Origin: Nostoc sp. NMS4
GTDB taxonomy: Bacteria; Cyanobacteriota; Cyanobacteriia; Cyanobacteriales; Nostocaceae
DNA: 32,014 nt
Assembly: GCF_017115095.1 (NCBI RefSeq)
Contig: NZ_JABXKI010000213.1
Span: 1-32,014 of the forward strand
Direction of reading: 5' to 3'
The notes below the pieces were generated by a model. That model was not told the origin of the DNA. It saw nothing but the letters and a program-made list of their open reading frames with translations, and ran no database searches. Positions 25,154 to 32,014 of the stretch are shown piece by piece. Made by a program: the position numbers and the translations under genes. Each line of letters begins with the position of its first letter. Within the stretch, counting starts at the first letter, position 1.

Positions 25154-28100
25154 ATGTATTGGAAATGGGGCTTTAGACTATTAATTCTATGCTTTGGGCT
25201 GTGGCTACTCCTGGATTTGGGTTCCCGTCTGGGAGCAGAGATTTTTTGGTTTCAGGAAGTTGGCTATCTCCAAGTATTTATGTTGAGGGTAGTAACTCGC
25301 GGTATTTTGTGGTTAGTGGTGGCTGGGATAACTGCTGCCTATCTACTAATAAACCTGGCTTTAGCGCAACGGCTAAAATATCCCCAATCTCTGAAGATTG
25401 AATCAACAGAACTCAACAGTAAATTAACAAATTTTCTCAGTCCTAATTATCCAAGACGCAGCGAAACCCAGATACCTGCACCGCAAGGCTTGCAAACATT
25501 AAGATTGCGTTGGTTATTACCCCTAACTCTACTACTGAGCTTGTTGATTGGGTTAATGCTGGCTCACTATGGTAAAATTGCTCTTTTCTACTGGCATTCT
25601 CCAGTTAATCAGGGTATTTTACCGATTCCTGCCCTATTTCGACTGGAGACAATCTGGCAACTTTTGAGACAGATTGTCTCTCAAGTTTGGTATCTCGGTT
25701 TAATTGTGGGAATAGCGATCGCAATCCTAATTTATCACCAATTTTTACTAACTGCGATCGCAATTTTGTTCAGTCCCATTTTTGCATTCATCCTCTTCCG
25801 ACACTGGCCAAAGGTGCTGCAATATTTCCACCCGACACTTTTCAACAGCACCGAGCCTTTATTTGGTCGAGATATCAGCTTTTACGTATTTTCCTTACCC
25901 TGTTGGGAACTGCTAGAACTCTGGCTGATGGGATTATGTTTATATGGCTTCGTCGCCGTTACTCTCACTTATCTCCTATCAGGGGACAGTTTGAGTCAGG
26001 GAATTTTCCCTGGTTTTTCGCCCCAACAGCAGCGTCATTTATCCGGGATGGGTGGCTTATTGATGCTGGTAGTGGCTCTGAGTTATTGGCAAAGTCGCTA
26101 TGAACTCGTGTATTCTAGCCGGGGAGTCAGTTATGGTGCTAGCTATACCGATGTCACCGCCCAGTTGCCAGCTTACACCGTTTTGTGCATCCTGGCAGTA
26201 GCGATCGCCTTTTACCTACTTTGGCGAACGTTTTTCTGGAAACCAAAATCTCGGTATCGTCCCTTAGTATTTTATGGGTTAGGGGTTTATCTAATATTAG
26301 TTGCAGCTGCTGACGTTGTTCTACCGACTGTAGTGCAATATTTAATTGTTCAACCTAACGAGTTACAACGAGAGCAACCCTACATTCAGCGTACCATCGC
26401 CTTGACTCGCCAAGCATTCGATTTAGAGGCGATCGATGCTAGAACCTTCAACCCACAAGGAACATTGACTGAAGCTGATATTCAAAAGAATGCCTTGACA
26501 ATTCGGAATATTCGCCTTTGGGATGAGCGACCACTCTTAGAAACTAACCGTCAATTGCAACAAATTCGACCCTATTATCGGTTTCCCGATGCCGATATCG
26601 ATCGATATACCCTCAAAACCGATGAAACTTCCCGCCGACCATTTGCCCCGCCAAAGCCACCAAAACCTCAAGTTGAATCAACAGAAGGGCGACAAGTACT
26701 GATTGCGGCACGAGAATTAGACTACAGTGCCGTACCACAAGAAGCTCAAACATGGGTTAATCGCCATTTAATTTATACCCACGGTTTCGGGTTTACAGTT
26801 AGTCCAGTTAATACAGTTGGGGCGGGTGGGCTACCAGAATATTTTGTTAAAGATATTAGCGGTAATAGTAGCGCTCTCACAACCTCTAATGAAGCCGTTC
26901 GTGACAGTATTCCCATTGGGCAACCCCGAATTTATTACGGTGAAATTACTAATACTTATGTGATGACTGGCACAAAAGTCAGAGAGCTAGACTACCCTAG
27001 CGGTAGTGACAATGTTTACAACTCTTACGATGGATTGGGTGGCGTTGAAATCGGTTCAGCATGGCGACGGTGGCTATTTGCCATGTATTTGAAAGATTGG
27101 CAAATGCTGCTAACGCGGGACTTTTTGCCAGATACAAAAGTGCTACTTCGACGAAATGTCAAGGAAAGAATTCAAGCGATCGCACCTTTCCTGAAATTTG
27201 ACAGCGACCCCTATTTAGTCGCTGCTGCTGCTAATCAAGACTTCCCAAGTAATCCCAGTTATCTTTATTGGATTGTTGATGCCTACACAACGAGCGATCG
27301 CTATCCCTACTCAGACACAGGTAGCGATGGCATCAACTACATTCGCAATTCGATCAAAGTAGTGATTGATGCTTATCACGGCACTGTTAACTTTTATATT
27401 AGCGATCGCAACGATCCGATCATTACTACTTGGTCAGCGATATTTCCCAATATGTTCAAACCGCTTAGTACAATGGCAGTCAATCTCCGCAGTCATACCC
27501 GGTATCCGGTGGACTTTTTCAAAATTCAATCTGAGCGGTTGATGACCTACCACATGACCGACCCCCAAGTATTTTATAATCGGGAAGACCAGTGGCAGAT
27601 TCCCAACGAAATCTATGATAGTAAACCCCGTCCGGTAGAGCCATACTATTTGATTACGAGTTTACCCACCGTCTCTTTTATTGGCGATCGCATCTCTGAT
27701 AGAGTTGCCTCTCGTAGAGAAGAATTTATCCTACTTCTACCCTATACTCCCAAACAACGGACTAATTTAATTGCTTGGTTAGCGGCGCGATCGGATGGCA
27801 AAAACTACGGTAGGCTAGTACTATATGTCTTTCCTAAAGAACGCCTGATTTACGGCACAGAGCAAATTGAGGCGCGGATTAACCAAGACCCAGTAATTTC
27901 TCAGCAAATTTCCTTATGGAATCGCCAAGGTTCGAGAGCCATTCAAGGCAATTTACTAGTAATTCCCATTGAGCAATCGCTGCTGTATGTCGAGCCAATC
28001 TATCTAGAAGCCACACAGAATAGTCTACCAACCTTAGTACGGGTAGTGGTAGCTTACGAAAACCGGATTGTGATGGCACAAACCTTAGAACAAGCATTGC

Positions 28101-28174
28101 AAGGAATCTTTAAACCAGAAGTGACACCAGCCCCGGCGATTATCCGTCCCTTTGAAGAAGCCGCGCCAGGTTAA
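25154..28174 (+). CDS. UPF0182 family (COG1615) membrane protein
   Basis: A 1006-residue protein with a membrane-embedded N-terminal ~400 residues. Hydrophobic segments lie near 5-25, 45-70, 122-142, 175-225, 250-275, 290-315, 335-365 and 375-400. A large extracytoplasmic domain follows. Landmarks are [17 protein letters not shown] near the start, the block around [15 protein letters not shown], a proline-rich stretch ([10 protein letters not shown], about residue 500), and the conserved region [11 protein letters not shown] to [10 protein letters not shown] and DSYPYS-like SDRYPYSDT. Length and order match full-size UPF0182 proteins of cyanobacteria and actinobacteria. Function is not established for the family. 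It is probably monocistronic. Confidence 0.92.
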   Translation: MYWKWGFRLLILCFGLWLLLDLGSRLGAEIFWFQEVGYLQVFMLRVVTRGILWLVVAGITAAYLLINLALAQRLKYPQSLKIESTELNSKLTNFLSPNYPRRSETQIPAPQGLQTLRLRWLLPLTLLLSLLIGLMLAHYGKIALFYWHSPVNQGILPIPALFRLETIWQLLRQIVSQVWYLGLIVGIAIAILIYHQFLLTAIAILFSPIFAFILFRHWPKVLQYFHPTLFNSTEPLFGRDISFYVFSLPCWELLELWLMGLCLYGFVAVTLTYLLSGDSLSQGIFPGFSPQQQRHLSGMGGLLMLVVALSYWQSRYELVYSSRGVSYGASYTDVTAQLPAYTVLCILAVAIAFYLLWRTFFWKPKSRYRPLVFYGLGVYLILVAAADVVLPTVVQYLIVQPNELQREQPYIQRTIALTRQAFDLEAIDARTFNPQGTLTEADIQKNALTIRNIRLWDERPLLETNRQLQQIRPYYRFPDADIDRYTLKTDETSRRPFAPPKPPKPQVESTEGRQVLIAARELDYSAVPQEAQTWVNRHLIYTHGFGFTVSPVNTVGAGGLPEYFVKDISGNSSALTTSNEAVRDSIPIGQPRIYYGEITNTYVMTGTKVRELDYPSGSDNVYNSYDGLGGVEIGSAWRRWLFAMYLKDWQMLLTRDFLPDTKVLLRRNVKERIQAIAPFLKFDSDPYLVAAAANQDFPSNPSYLYWIVDAYTTSDRYPYSDTGSDGINYIRNSIKVVIDAYHGTVNFYISDRNDPIITTWSAIFPNMFKPLSTMAVNLRSHTRYPVDFFKIQSERLMTYHMTDPQVFYNREDQWQIPNEIYDSKPRPVEPYYLITSLPTVSFIGDRISDRVASRREEFILLLPYTPKQRTNLIAWLAARSDGKNYGRLVLYVFPKERLIYGTEQIEARINQDPVISQQISLWNRQGSRAIQGNLLVIPIEQSLLYVEPIYLEATQNSLPTLVRVVVAYENRIVMAQTLEQALQGIFKPEVTPAPAIIRPFEEAAPG

Positions 28175-28249
28175 GTAGGTCGTCAGGCAGGGGGAAAGAG
28201 AGTTGAGCCTTGTTTATTTTTCTTTACACAGTTTGGTTTTATCGAACAG

Positions 28250-28280
28250 AATTCAGGAGTCAGGAGTCAGAATTCAGTTA
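28250..28280. repeat. GGAGTCAGGAGTCAG dispersed repeat
   Basis: GAATTCAGGAGTCAGGAGTC AGAATTCAG lies between the UPF0182 and DUF305 genes. The reverse-complement type (ATTCTGACTCCTGAATCC) is at 209-226. A common intergenic repeat in these genomes. Confidence 0.6.
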
Positions 28281-28344
28281 GATTTCATCCTCATTTCATC
28301 AGTTCATTAGATCATTAGAATTAGAAGACTGTTAGGTGAGACTT

Positions 28345-29043
28345 ATGCAACTGCTATCTTTAAGGAATGGCTTTTTGGCGTTAACCTTTAGTGCGATCGC
28401 TTCAGCCGGTGGGTTAATGACAGGCTGTGCTGGTACTGCTTCCCAGAATCAAAGCCAAACACCAGAAGCAACCGCCACCAATGCTAACGACAAGCAGATG
28501 ATGAACCACGGTGGTGGCATGATGAATCACAGCATGGGAATGGATTTAGGCCCAGCCGATGCTAATTTTGATTTACGATTTATCGATGCTATGATACCGC
28601 ACCATCAAGGCGCTGTGGAAATGGCGAAAGAAGCGCAGCAGAAATCAAAACGTCCTGAAATCAAAAAGTTAGCAGATAATATCATCAAATCGCAAAACCA
28701 AGAAATCACTCAGATGAAGCAGTGGCGACAAGCTTGGTATCCCAAGGCGGGAAATAAACCAATGGCTTACAATAGCCAAATGGGTCACATGATGGAGATG
28801 TCATCTGACCAAATGAAAACTATGATGATGAGTCAGAATTTAGGTGCGGCTGATGCTGAGTTTGATTTGCGCTTTATCAATGCGATGATTCCTCACCACG
28901 AAGGGGCTGTAACAATGGGGCAAGATGCCTTAAGTAAGTCTAAGCGCCCTGAAATCAAGAAATTAGCCCAAGAAATTGTTAAAGCCCAAGAGATAGAGAT
29001 TAAACAAATGCAACAGTGGCGAAAAGCTTGGTACAACAAGTGA
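28345..29043 (+). CDS. Double DUF305 domain protein, probable lipoprotein
   Basis: About 232 residues from the ATG at 28345. The frame also allows GTG at 28336, but AGGTGAG sits at a good distance from the ATG. The N-terminal signal (about 1-28) ends LMTGC, close to a lipobox, so the mature protein is probably lipid-anchored. Two DUF305 units follow, each with FDLRFI(D/N)AMIPHH(Q/E)GAV and RPEIKKLA...QWR(Q/K)AWY. The linkers are rich in Met and His (MMNHGGGMMNHSMGM; MGHMMEMSSDQMKTMMM). DUF305 has a ferritin-like helical character, and Met/His-rich linkers suggest copper handling; this is inference. It stands alone between UPF0182 and a MITE-like element. Confidence 0.9.
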   Translation: MQLLSLRNGFLALTFSAIASAGGLMTGCAGTASQNQSQTPEATATNANDKQMMNHGGGMMNHSMGMDLGPADANFDLRFIDAMIPHHQGAVEMAKEAQQKSKRPEIKKLADNIIKSQNQEITQMKQWRQAWYPKAGNKPMAYNSQMGHMMEMSSDQMKTMMMSQNLGAADAEFDLRFINAMIPHHEGAVTMGQDALSKSKRPEIKKLAQEIVKAQEIEIKQMQQWRKAWYNK

Positions 29044-29109
29044 TATAGGAATCATATTTGATTTATGAAAAAATCTCAGTGTGATAAAAAATACATACTT
29101 TCCTTTTTA

Positions 29110-29240
29110 GGGACTTCCAAGAAATAAATTATCCAATATTGTGGGGTGGGCATCTTGCCATAGGTGTCAATAGAGCGTTGATGCTCGTTTTCAGTCCACC
29201 CCACAAGAATTAATTGGATATTTTTTTATTTGGAAGTCCC
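29110..29240. mobile_element. 131-bp MITE-like element with TTA target duplication
   Basis: The ends are perfect 11-bp inverted repeats: GGGACTTCCAA at 29110-29120 and TTGGAAGTCCC at 29230-29240. Imperfect complementarity continues inward (ATAAATTATCCAAT against ATTGGATATTTTTTTAT), and a second pair GTGGGGTGG (29141-29149) / CCACCCCAC (29196-29204) follows. TTA flanks both sides (29107-29109, 29241-29243), as expected for a 3-bp target duplication. It has no ORF. It looks like a non-autonomous derivative of an insertion sequence with GGGACTTCC-type ends. Confidence 0.85.
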
Positions 29241-29669
29241 TTAGCGCCGCGTCTCTCAAGAGCGTAATTACGAATTACGTTAGCGTAGCGGTAGCGAGTC
29301 TTCTCCCAAGGGGAGACGCTAAGAGCGAACGAGCGTCATTACGAATTACGAATTATGTTAAGTGCATTTGGCAATTTGGCATCCAAAGTTTTTCTGTTGC
29401 AGTTTTAATTGAGATATCAACAGGGTTACAGGGAGATTGAGAAAATTCTACAAGGGATTAATTCCCGTCTCAAAATCCCACCCAATGGCCAGTTGTTGAC
29501 GCTTACGCTCTCCGAACCACTTTCAGGTGGATACAGTGCAAGCGTCACCGCTTCAACACAACTGGCTAGAAATCAAACAGAAAAGACATAGTATCGCAAA
29601 GTGCTGTTAGCGGTAGCAGGGCATTGAGCCAGTGCTGAGTTATGTTCAATGCGTGAATTATTGAATTGT
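29241..29669. other. Repeat-rich intergenic region before murG
   Basis: 29241-29355 is a patchwork of dispersed units: CGTCTCTCAAGAGCG, two GAATTAC blocks, GTTAGCGTAGCGGTAGCG, and CTTCTCCCAAGGGGAGACGC. From 29409 to 29591 a 60-codon frame exists (RYQQGYREIEKILQGINSRL and onward) that I do not recognise and do not call a gene. A complex inverted repeat (29489-29565) lies within it. The remainder to 29669 shows nothing clear. Confidence 0.55.
29489..29565. ncRNA. Possible structured RNA or inverted-repeat element
   Basis: CCAGTTGT (29489-29496) pairs with ACAACTGG (29558-29565). Directly inside, TGACGCTT (29497-29504) pairs with AAGCGTCA (29540-29547), leaving a 10-base bulge on the 3' side. 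The apex contains CCAC (29517-29520) and GTGG (29527-29530). Three nested perfect stems in 77 bp are unlikely to be chance, but they could equally be a palindromic transposon end. No known RNA family is recognised. Confidence 0.35.
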
Positions 29670-30743
29670 TTAAGTTTCTATCACCTCACGCACTAACTGC
29701 GCCAACTTTTCGGCACTATCAGGAACTGCGATCGCATAAGCATTTTCTCCCATCTTTGCTAACTCTTGGGGTGACTGCAACAAATTCAACACATTATTTT
29801 GCAATGCTTCAATTGTCAACTCAGATTGCTTTAACGTTAACGCTGCACCCGATGAAGTAAATACGTCTGCATTGTAAGATTGATGGTCTTCTGCGGCAAA
29901 GGGGTAAGGAATCAAAATCGCTGGCGTTCCACACACCGCCAATTCTGTTAAGCTACCTGCGCCAGAACGACTAATAGCAAGAGTTGCTCGGTGCAACAAC
30001 GGGGCCATATTGTTGTAAAAAGGTAAGGCTATGTATTGTGGATGTTTGAGACTATCTGCTTCTGGATCGCGATCGCCAGTTAAATGTACTACATAAATAC
30101 CAGCATCAAACCAAGCCTTTGCAGATTCGCGCACCAATTTATTAATCGCAACTGCACCTTGACTACCGCCAAAGACGACAATCAAGGGAACACCATCAGG
30201 AATCGCTAAATCTAGTGGTGCATTAATTGCCCCATCCAGAAATTGCTCTCTTACGGGAGTACCAACATAGACATTTTTGGCACGCGGTAAATACTTGGCA
30301 GCTACTTCAAATCCCAAAGCTACCGCATTACACCAAGGGCCAAAAAAGCGAGTTACTTTACCAGGTAAGGCATTAGATTCGTGGAAAACCACGGGTAAAC
30401 CGAGAGAACGCGCCGCAATGACGGCAGGGCCTGCAATGTAACCGCCTGTGGTAAACACACCTTGAAAATTTCCCTGTTTAAGAATTCGTCTGACTTCTAG
30501 AATCGAAAGGGCGAGTTTACCCAAAATGCGAATCGAAGAAAGTCCAAACCCTTGCTGAAACCCTTCAACTGCAATAGTATTCAAGGGATACTGTTTGGGG
30601 ACAAGTTGAGTTTCTAGCCGATCGGGTACTCCCAGCCATTCTATTTGATAATCTGGAAGTTTTTGTGCCAGCGCGATCGCTGGAAACAAATGTCCACCAG
30701 TCCCACTGGCAGCTATTAATAATCGTATCGGTGCGTTTGCCAT
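29670..30743 (-). CDS. murG: UDP-N-acetylglucosamine transferase MurG
   Basis: A 357-residue GT28-family enzyme that adds GlcNAc to lipid I to form lipid II on the inner face of the cytoplasmic membrane. The N-terminal glycine loop ASGTGGHLFPAIALA (about 11-25), TTGGYIAGP, HESNALPGKVTRFFG (about 122-136), VFGGSQGAVAINK (about 189-201) and SRSGAGSLTELA with the nearby PYPFAAEDHQ (C-terminal UDP-GlcNAc site) are all present. The length is normal for MurG. I choose the ATG at 30743; the frame extends one codon further to a TTG. No other cell-wall gene is adjacent. Confidence 0.96.
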   Translation of the reverse strand: MANAPIRLLIAASGTGGHLFPAIALAQKLPDYQIEWLGVPDRLETQLVPKQYPLNTIAVEGFQQGFGLSSIRILGKLALSILEVRRILKQGNFQGVFTTGGYIAGPAVIAARSLGLPVVFHESNALPGKVTRFFGPWCNAVALGFEVAAKYLPRAKNVYVGTPVREQFLDGAINAPLDLAIPDGVPLIVVFGGSQGAVAINKLVRESAKAWFDAGIYVVHLTGDRDPEADSLKHPQYIALPFYNNMAPLLHRATLAISRSGAGSLTELAVCGTPAILIPYPFAAEDHQSYNADVFTSSGAALTLKQSELTIEALQNNVLNLLQSPQELAKMGENAYAIAVPDSAEKLAQLVREVIET

Positions 30744-30827
30744 CAAACCTCTACCGTTTAGCGTCTAGCTTAACTAACATAAAACAATTTGCTTACTTTC
30801 TCTAATCAAATCAGTAAACTCTTACCA

Positions 30828-31667
30828 ATGACTAACATTATTACCGCCTTAGTGAAACGACAACTCAAATTTCCAGCAAATATCTGGCTGGTTTTCTTCC
30901 TGCTGACTATTGGTTTAACAACTGGTTGGCAACGTACTGAGGCGACGACACCACAGCAATTATCCCAAGCCACGACACCCCAAAATGTACCAGCCGATTT
31001 AAAAAACCTCTTAACACAAGTTGATAGCGCCGCCAGCCGAGGCGATGTCAAAGGGGTGTTGCAATTCTACAGTCCCAATTTCACTCATGGGGATGGATTA
31101 AACCTGCAAACCCTGGAAAAGTCTTTGACTTCACTTTGGCAACGATATCCGAAATTGCAATACAGTACGAAACTGCTATCTTCCAAACCTGAAGCCAATG
31201 GAATTATTGCTGAAACAGAAACGAAAATAACTGGCTTACCCTCCAGTAACGGTAATAAGTTGGCTCTCAATGCCACAATTAAATCGCGTCAGCGCATTGA
31301 AGGCGGAAAAATAGTCCGCCAAGACATTTTGGCAGAACGCACCTTACTTACCTCTGGCAGCAACCCGCCCCAAATTGATATTAAATTACCACAGCAAGTG
31401 CGAGTCGGTCAGAAGTATAGTTTCGATGCGATCGTTCAACAGCCTCTTGGTGATGATTTTTTACTAGGAACGGCGCTAGAAGAATCTATCCAACCAGATA
31501 AATTTCTTAACCCTACACCCGTGGATTTGGAATTACTGACATCTGGCGGACTGTTTAAAACCGGACAAGCACCATCTACCCCTGGTAGCCAATGGATTTC
31601 TGCTGTCATCCTGCGAGGAAATGGGATGACGATGATAACTCAGCGCTTGCAAGTGGTGAAGAAGTAG
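30828..31667 (+). CDS. NTF2-like exported protein of unknown function
   Basis: A 279-residue protein with a signal peptide or membrane anchor (hydrophobic WLVFFLLTIGLTTGW, about 19-33). A SnoaL/NTF2-like domain follows (about 55-165): LLTQVDSAASRGDVKGVLQF to YSPNFTHGDGL and on to IEGGKIVRQDI. The C-terminal part (about 175-279) is beta-rich, with VRVGQKYSFDAIVQQPLG, and ends MTMITQRLQVVKK. The ATG at 30828 is preferred over a TTG 39 bp earlier because it begins the usual charged, then hydrophobic, signal layout. It is divergent from murG with 84 bp between starts. No catalytic role is evident. Confidence 0.75.
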   Translation: MTNIITALVKRQLKFPANIWLVFFLLTIGLTTGWQRTEATTPQQLSQATTPQNVPADLKNLLTQVDSAASRGDVKGVLQFYSPNFTHGDGLNLQTLEKSLTSLWQRYPKLQYSTKLLSSKPEANGIIAETETKITGLPSSNGNKLALNATIKSRQRIEGGKIVRQDILAERTLLTSGSNPPQIDIKLPQQVRVGQKYSFDAIVQQPLGDDFLLGTALEESIQPDKFLNPTPVDLELLTSGGLFKTGQAPSTPGSQWISAVILRGNGMTMITQRLQVVKK

Positions 31668-31671
31668 TTAG

Positions 31672-31702
31672 GAGTTAGTGCGCTACGCTACCGCTAGCGT
31701 AC
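31672..31702. repeat. GCTACGCTACCGCTAGCG dispersed repeat
   Basis: Follows the NTF2-like gene stop. It is the reverse-complement type of the GTTAGCGTAGCGGTAGCG unit seen near 29279-29297. Confidence 0.5.
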
Positions 31703-31732
31703 TAAAAATCTGGATGGTGCGTTACCTGTGAA

Positions 31733-31960
31733 CTACTCAGACTTGCCTTCGGCTGAAGTCTGAGCTTCTGTAATCATCGGGGAGTGCCTAAACTTAGACT
31801 TTTGCCCAAGATTAGGACTTACCTCCCCTCCTACAGCAGAGACGGCTGAACCCTCCGCCTTTATGATTCTGATACCTTCGGCTCTAATATTCGCGGATGC
31901 GTTCCCATCACGATCATGTTGAGTAACACAATGAGGACAAGTCCATTCACGGACATCTAA
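31733..31960 (-). pseudogene. tnpB: C-terminal fragment of an IS200/IS605 TnpB
   Basis: On the minus strand, between a stop at 31961-31963 and the TAG at 31733-31735, the frame reads LDVREWTCPHCVTQHDRD, then GNASANIRAEGIRIIKAEG, then a tail ending AQTSAEGKSE. WTCPxC followed by HDRDxNAxxNI is the zinc-ribbon half and final RuvC aspartate region of TnpB. The first CxxC of the ribbon and everything upstream are missing in this frame, and the sequence beyond the stop does not resume TnpB within the window. A relic of an RNA-guided nuclease-type transposon gene. Confidence 0.82.
31736..31764. repeat. Hairpin at the 3' end of the tnpB fragment
   Basis: CTCAGACTT (31736-31744) and AAGTCTGAG (31756-31764) are perfect 9-bp arms, with GCC/GGC able to extend pairing in the loop. 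It lies inside the last codons of the tnpB remnant. Such hairpins occur at IS200/IS605 right ends and in the RNA made there. Confidence 0.65.
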
Positions 31961-32014
31961 TCAGTAAACCAAAAAGTTTTTCCCCAAAGAGCGATCGCTA
32001 AAATACTGATAGCT

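Noticed and set aside
29489-29565. Integron attC site
   Set aside because: The fold is suggestive, but the arms lack the RYYYAAC/GTTRRRY core layout and no integrase is present.
29409-29591. 60-residue plus-strand ORF as a gene
   Set aside because: Unrecognised, no ribosome binding site, and its latter half coincides with a nested inverted repeat; described as a structural element instead.

Overview
The window looks like chromosomal DNA of a filamentous, Nostoc-type cyanobacterium. The octamer GCGATCGC (HIP1) recurs throughout. Short dispersed repeats typical of these genomes (GAATTAC/GTAATTC runs, CTACGCCTACGC-type units, GGAGTCAGGAGTCAG) sit between and inside genes. Several genes are of cyanobacterial type: a response regulator closely resembling RpaA, a UPF0182 membrane protein, and a DUF4347/delta-60/RTX giant protein. 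No rRNA, tRNA or CRISPR array was seen.

Layout. 330-6383 encodes a 2017-residue secreted repeat protein. 6562-7197 is a broken small gene. 7300-8043 (minus) is rpaA, divergent from an EMB8/YheT-like hydrolase at 8201-9265. From about 9.4 to 16.5 kb everything lies on the minus strand. This stretch has a truncated metX, a TSUP (TauE/SafE-type) exporter, a HAD phosphatase tail, an EamA transporter, an NtaA/DszA-type flavin monooxygenase, a GST stub, an adenosine deaminase stub, a TauD-type dioxygenase, a CmcJ/AsaB-type oxygenase and an intact GST. A divergent 367-bp region then leads to plus-strand genes: a maleate isomerase/arylmalonate decarboxylase-family protein, a frameshifted methyltransferase, a GNAT acetyltransferase, an exported formylglycine-generating enzyme, an exported sulfatase overlapping it by 8 bp, and a BASS-family transporter. 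From 24.1 kb come two small unrecognised genes, UPF0182, a double-DUF305 lipoprotein candidate, a 131-bp MITE-like element, murG (minus), an NTF2-like exported protein, and a decayed tnpB tail at the right edge.

How the genes may work together. The 10-24 kb block reads as an accessory island for organosulfur or sulfate-ester use. Two desulfonation/desulfation-type oxygenases (flavin- and 2-oxoglutarate-dependent), GST, a sulfite-exporter-type permease, a sulfatase and its own maturation enzyme are all present, along with transporters. The substrate cannot be read from sequence. The island is studded with truncated gene pieces whose breakpoints lie within tens of bases of intact genes, which suggests piecemeal assembly by insertion and deletion. 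The best candidate for something under-described is this island, in particular the exported FGE-sulfatase pair and the GST/CmcJ-like/TauD-like cassette.
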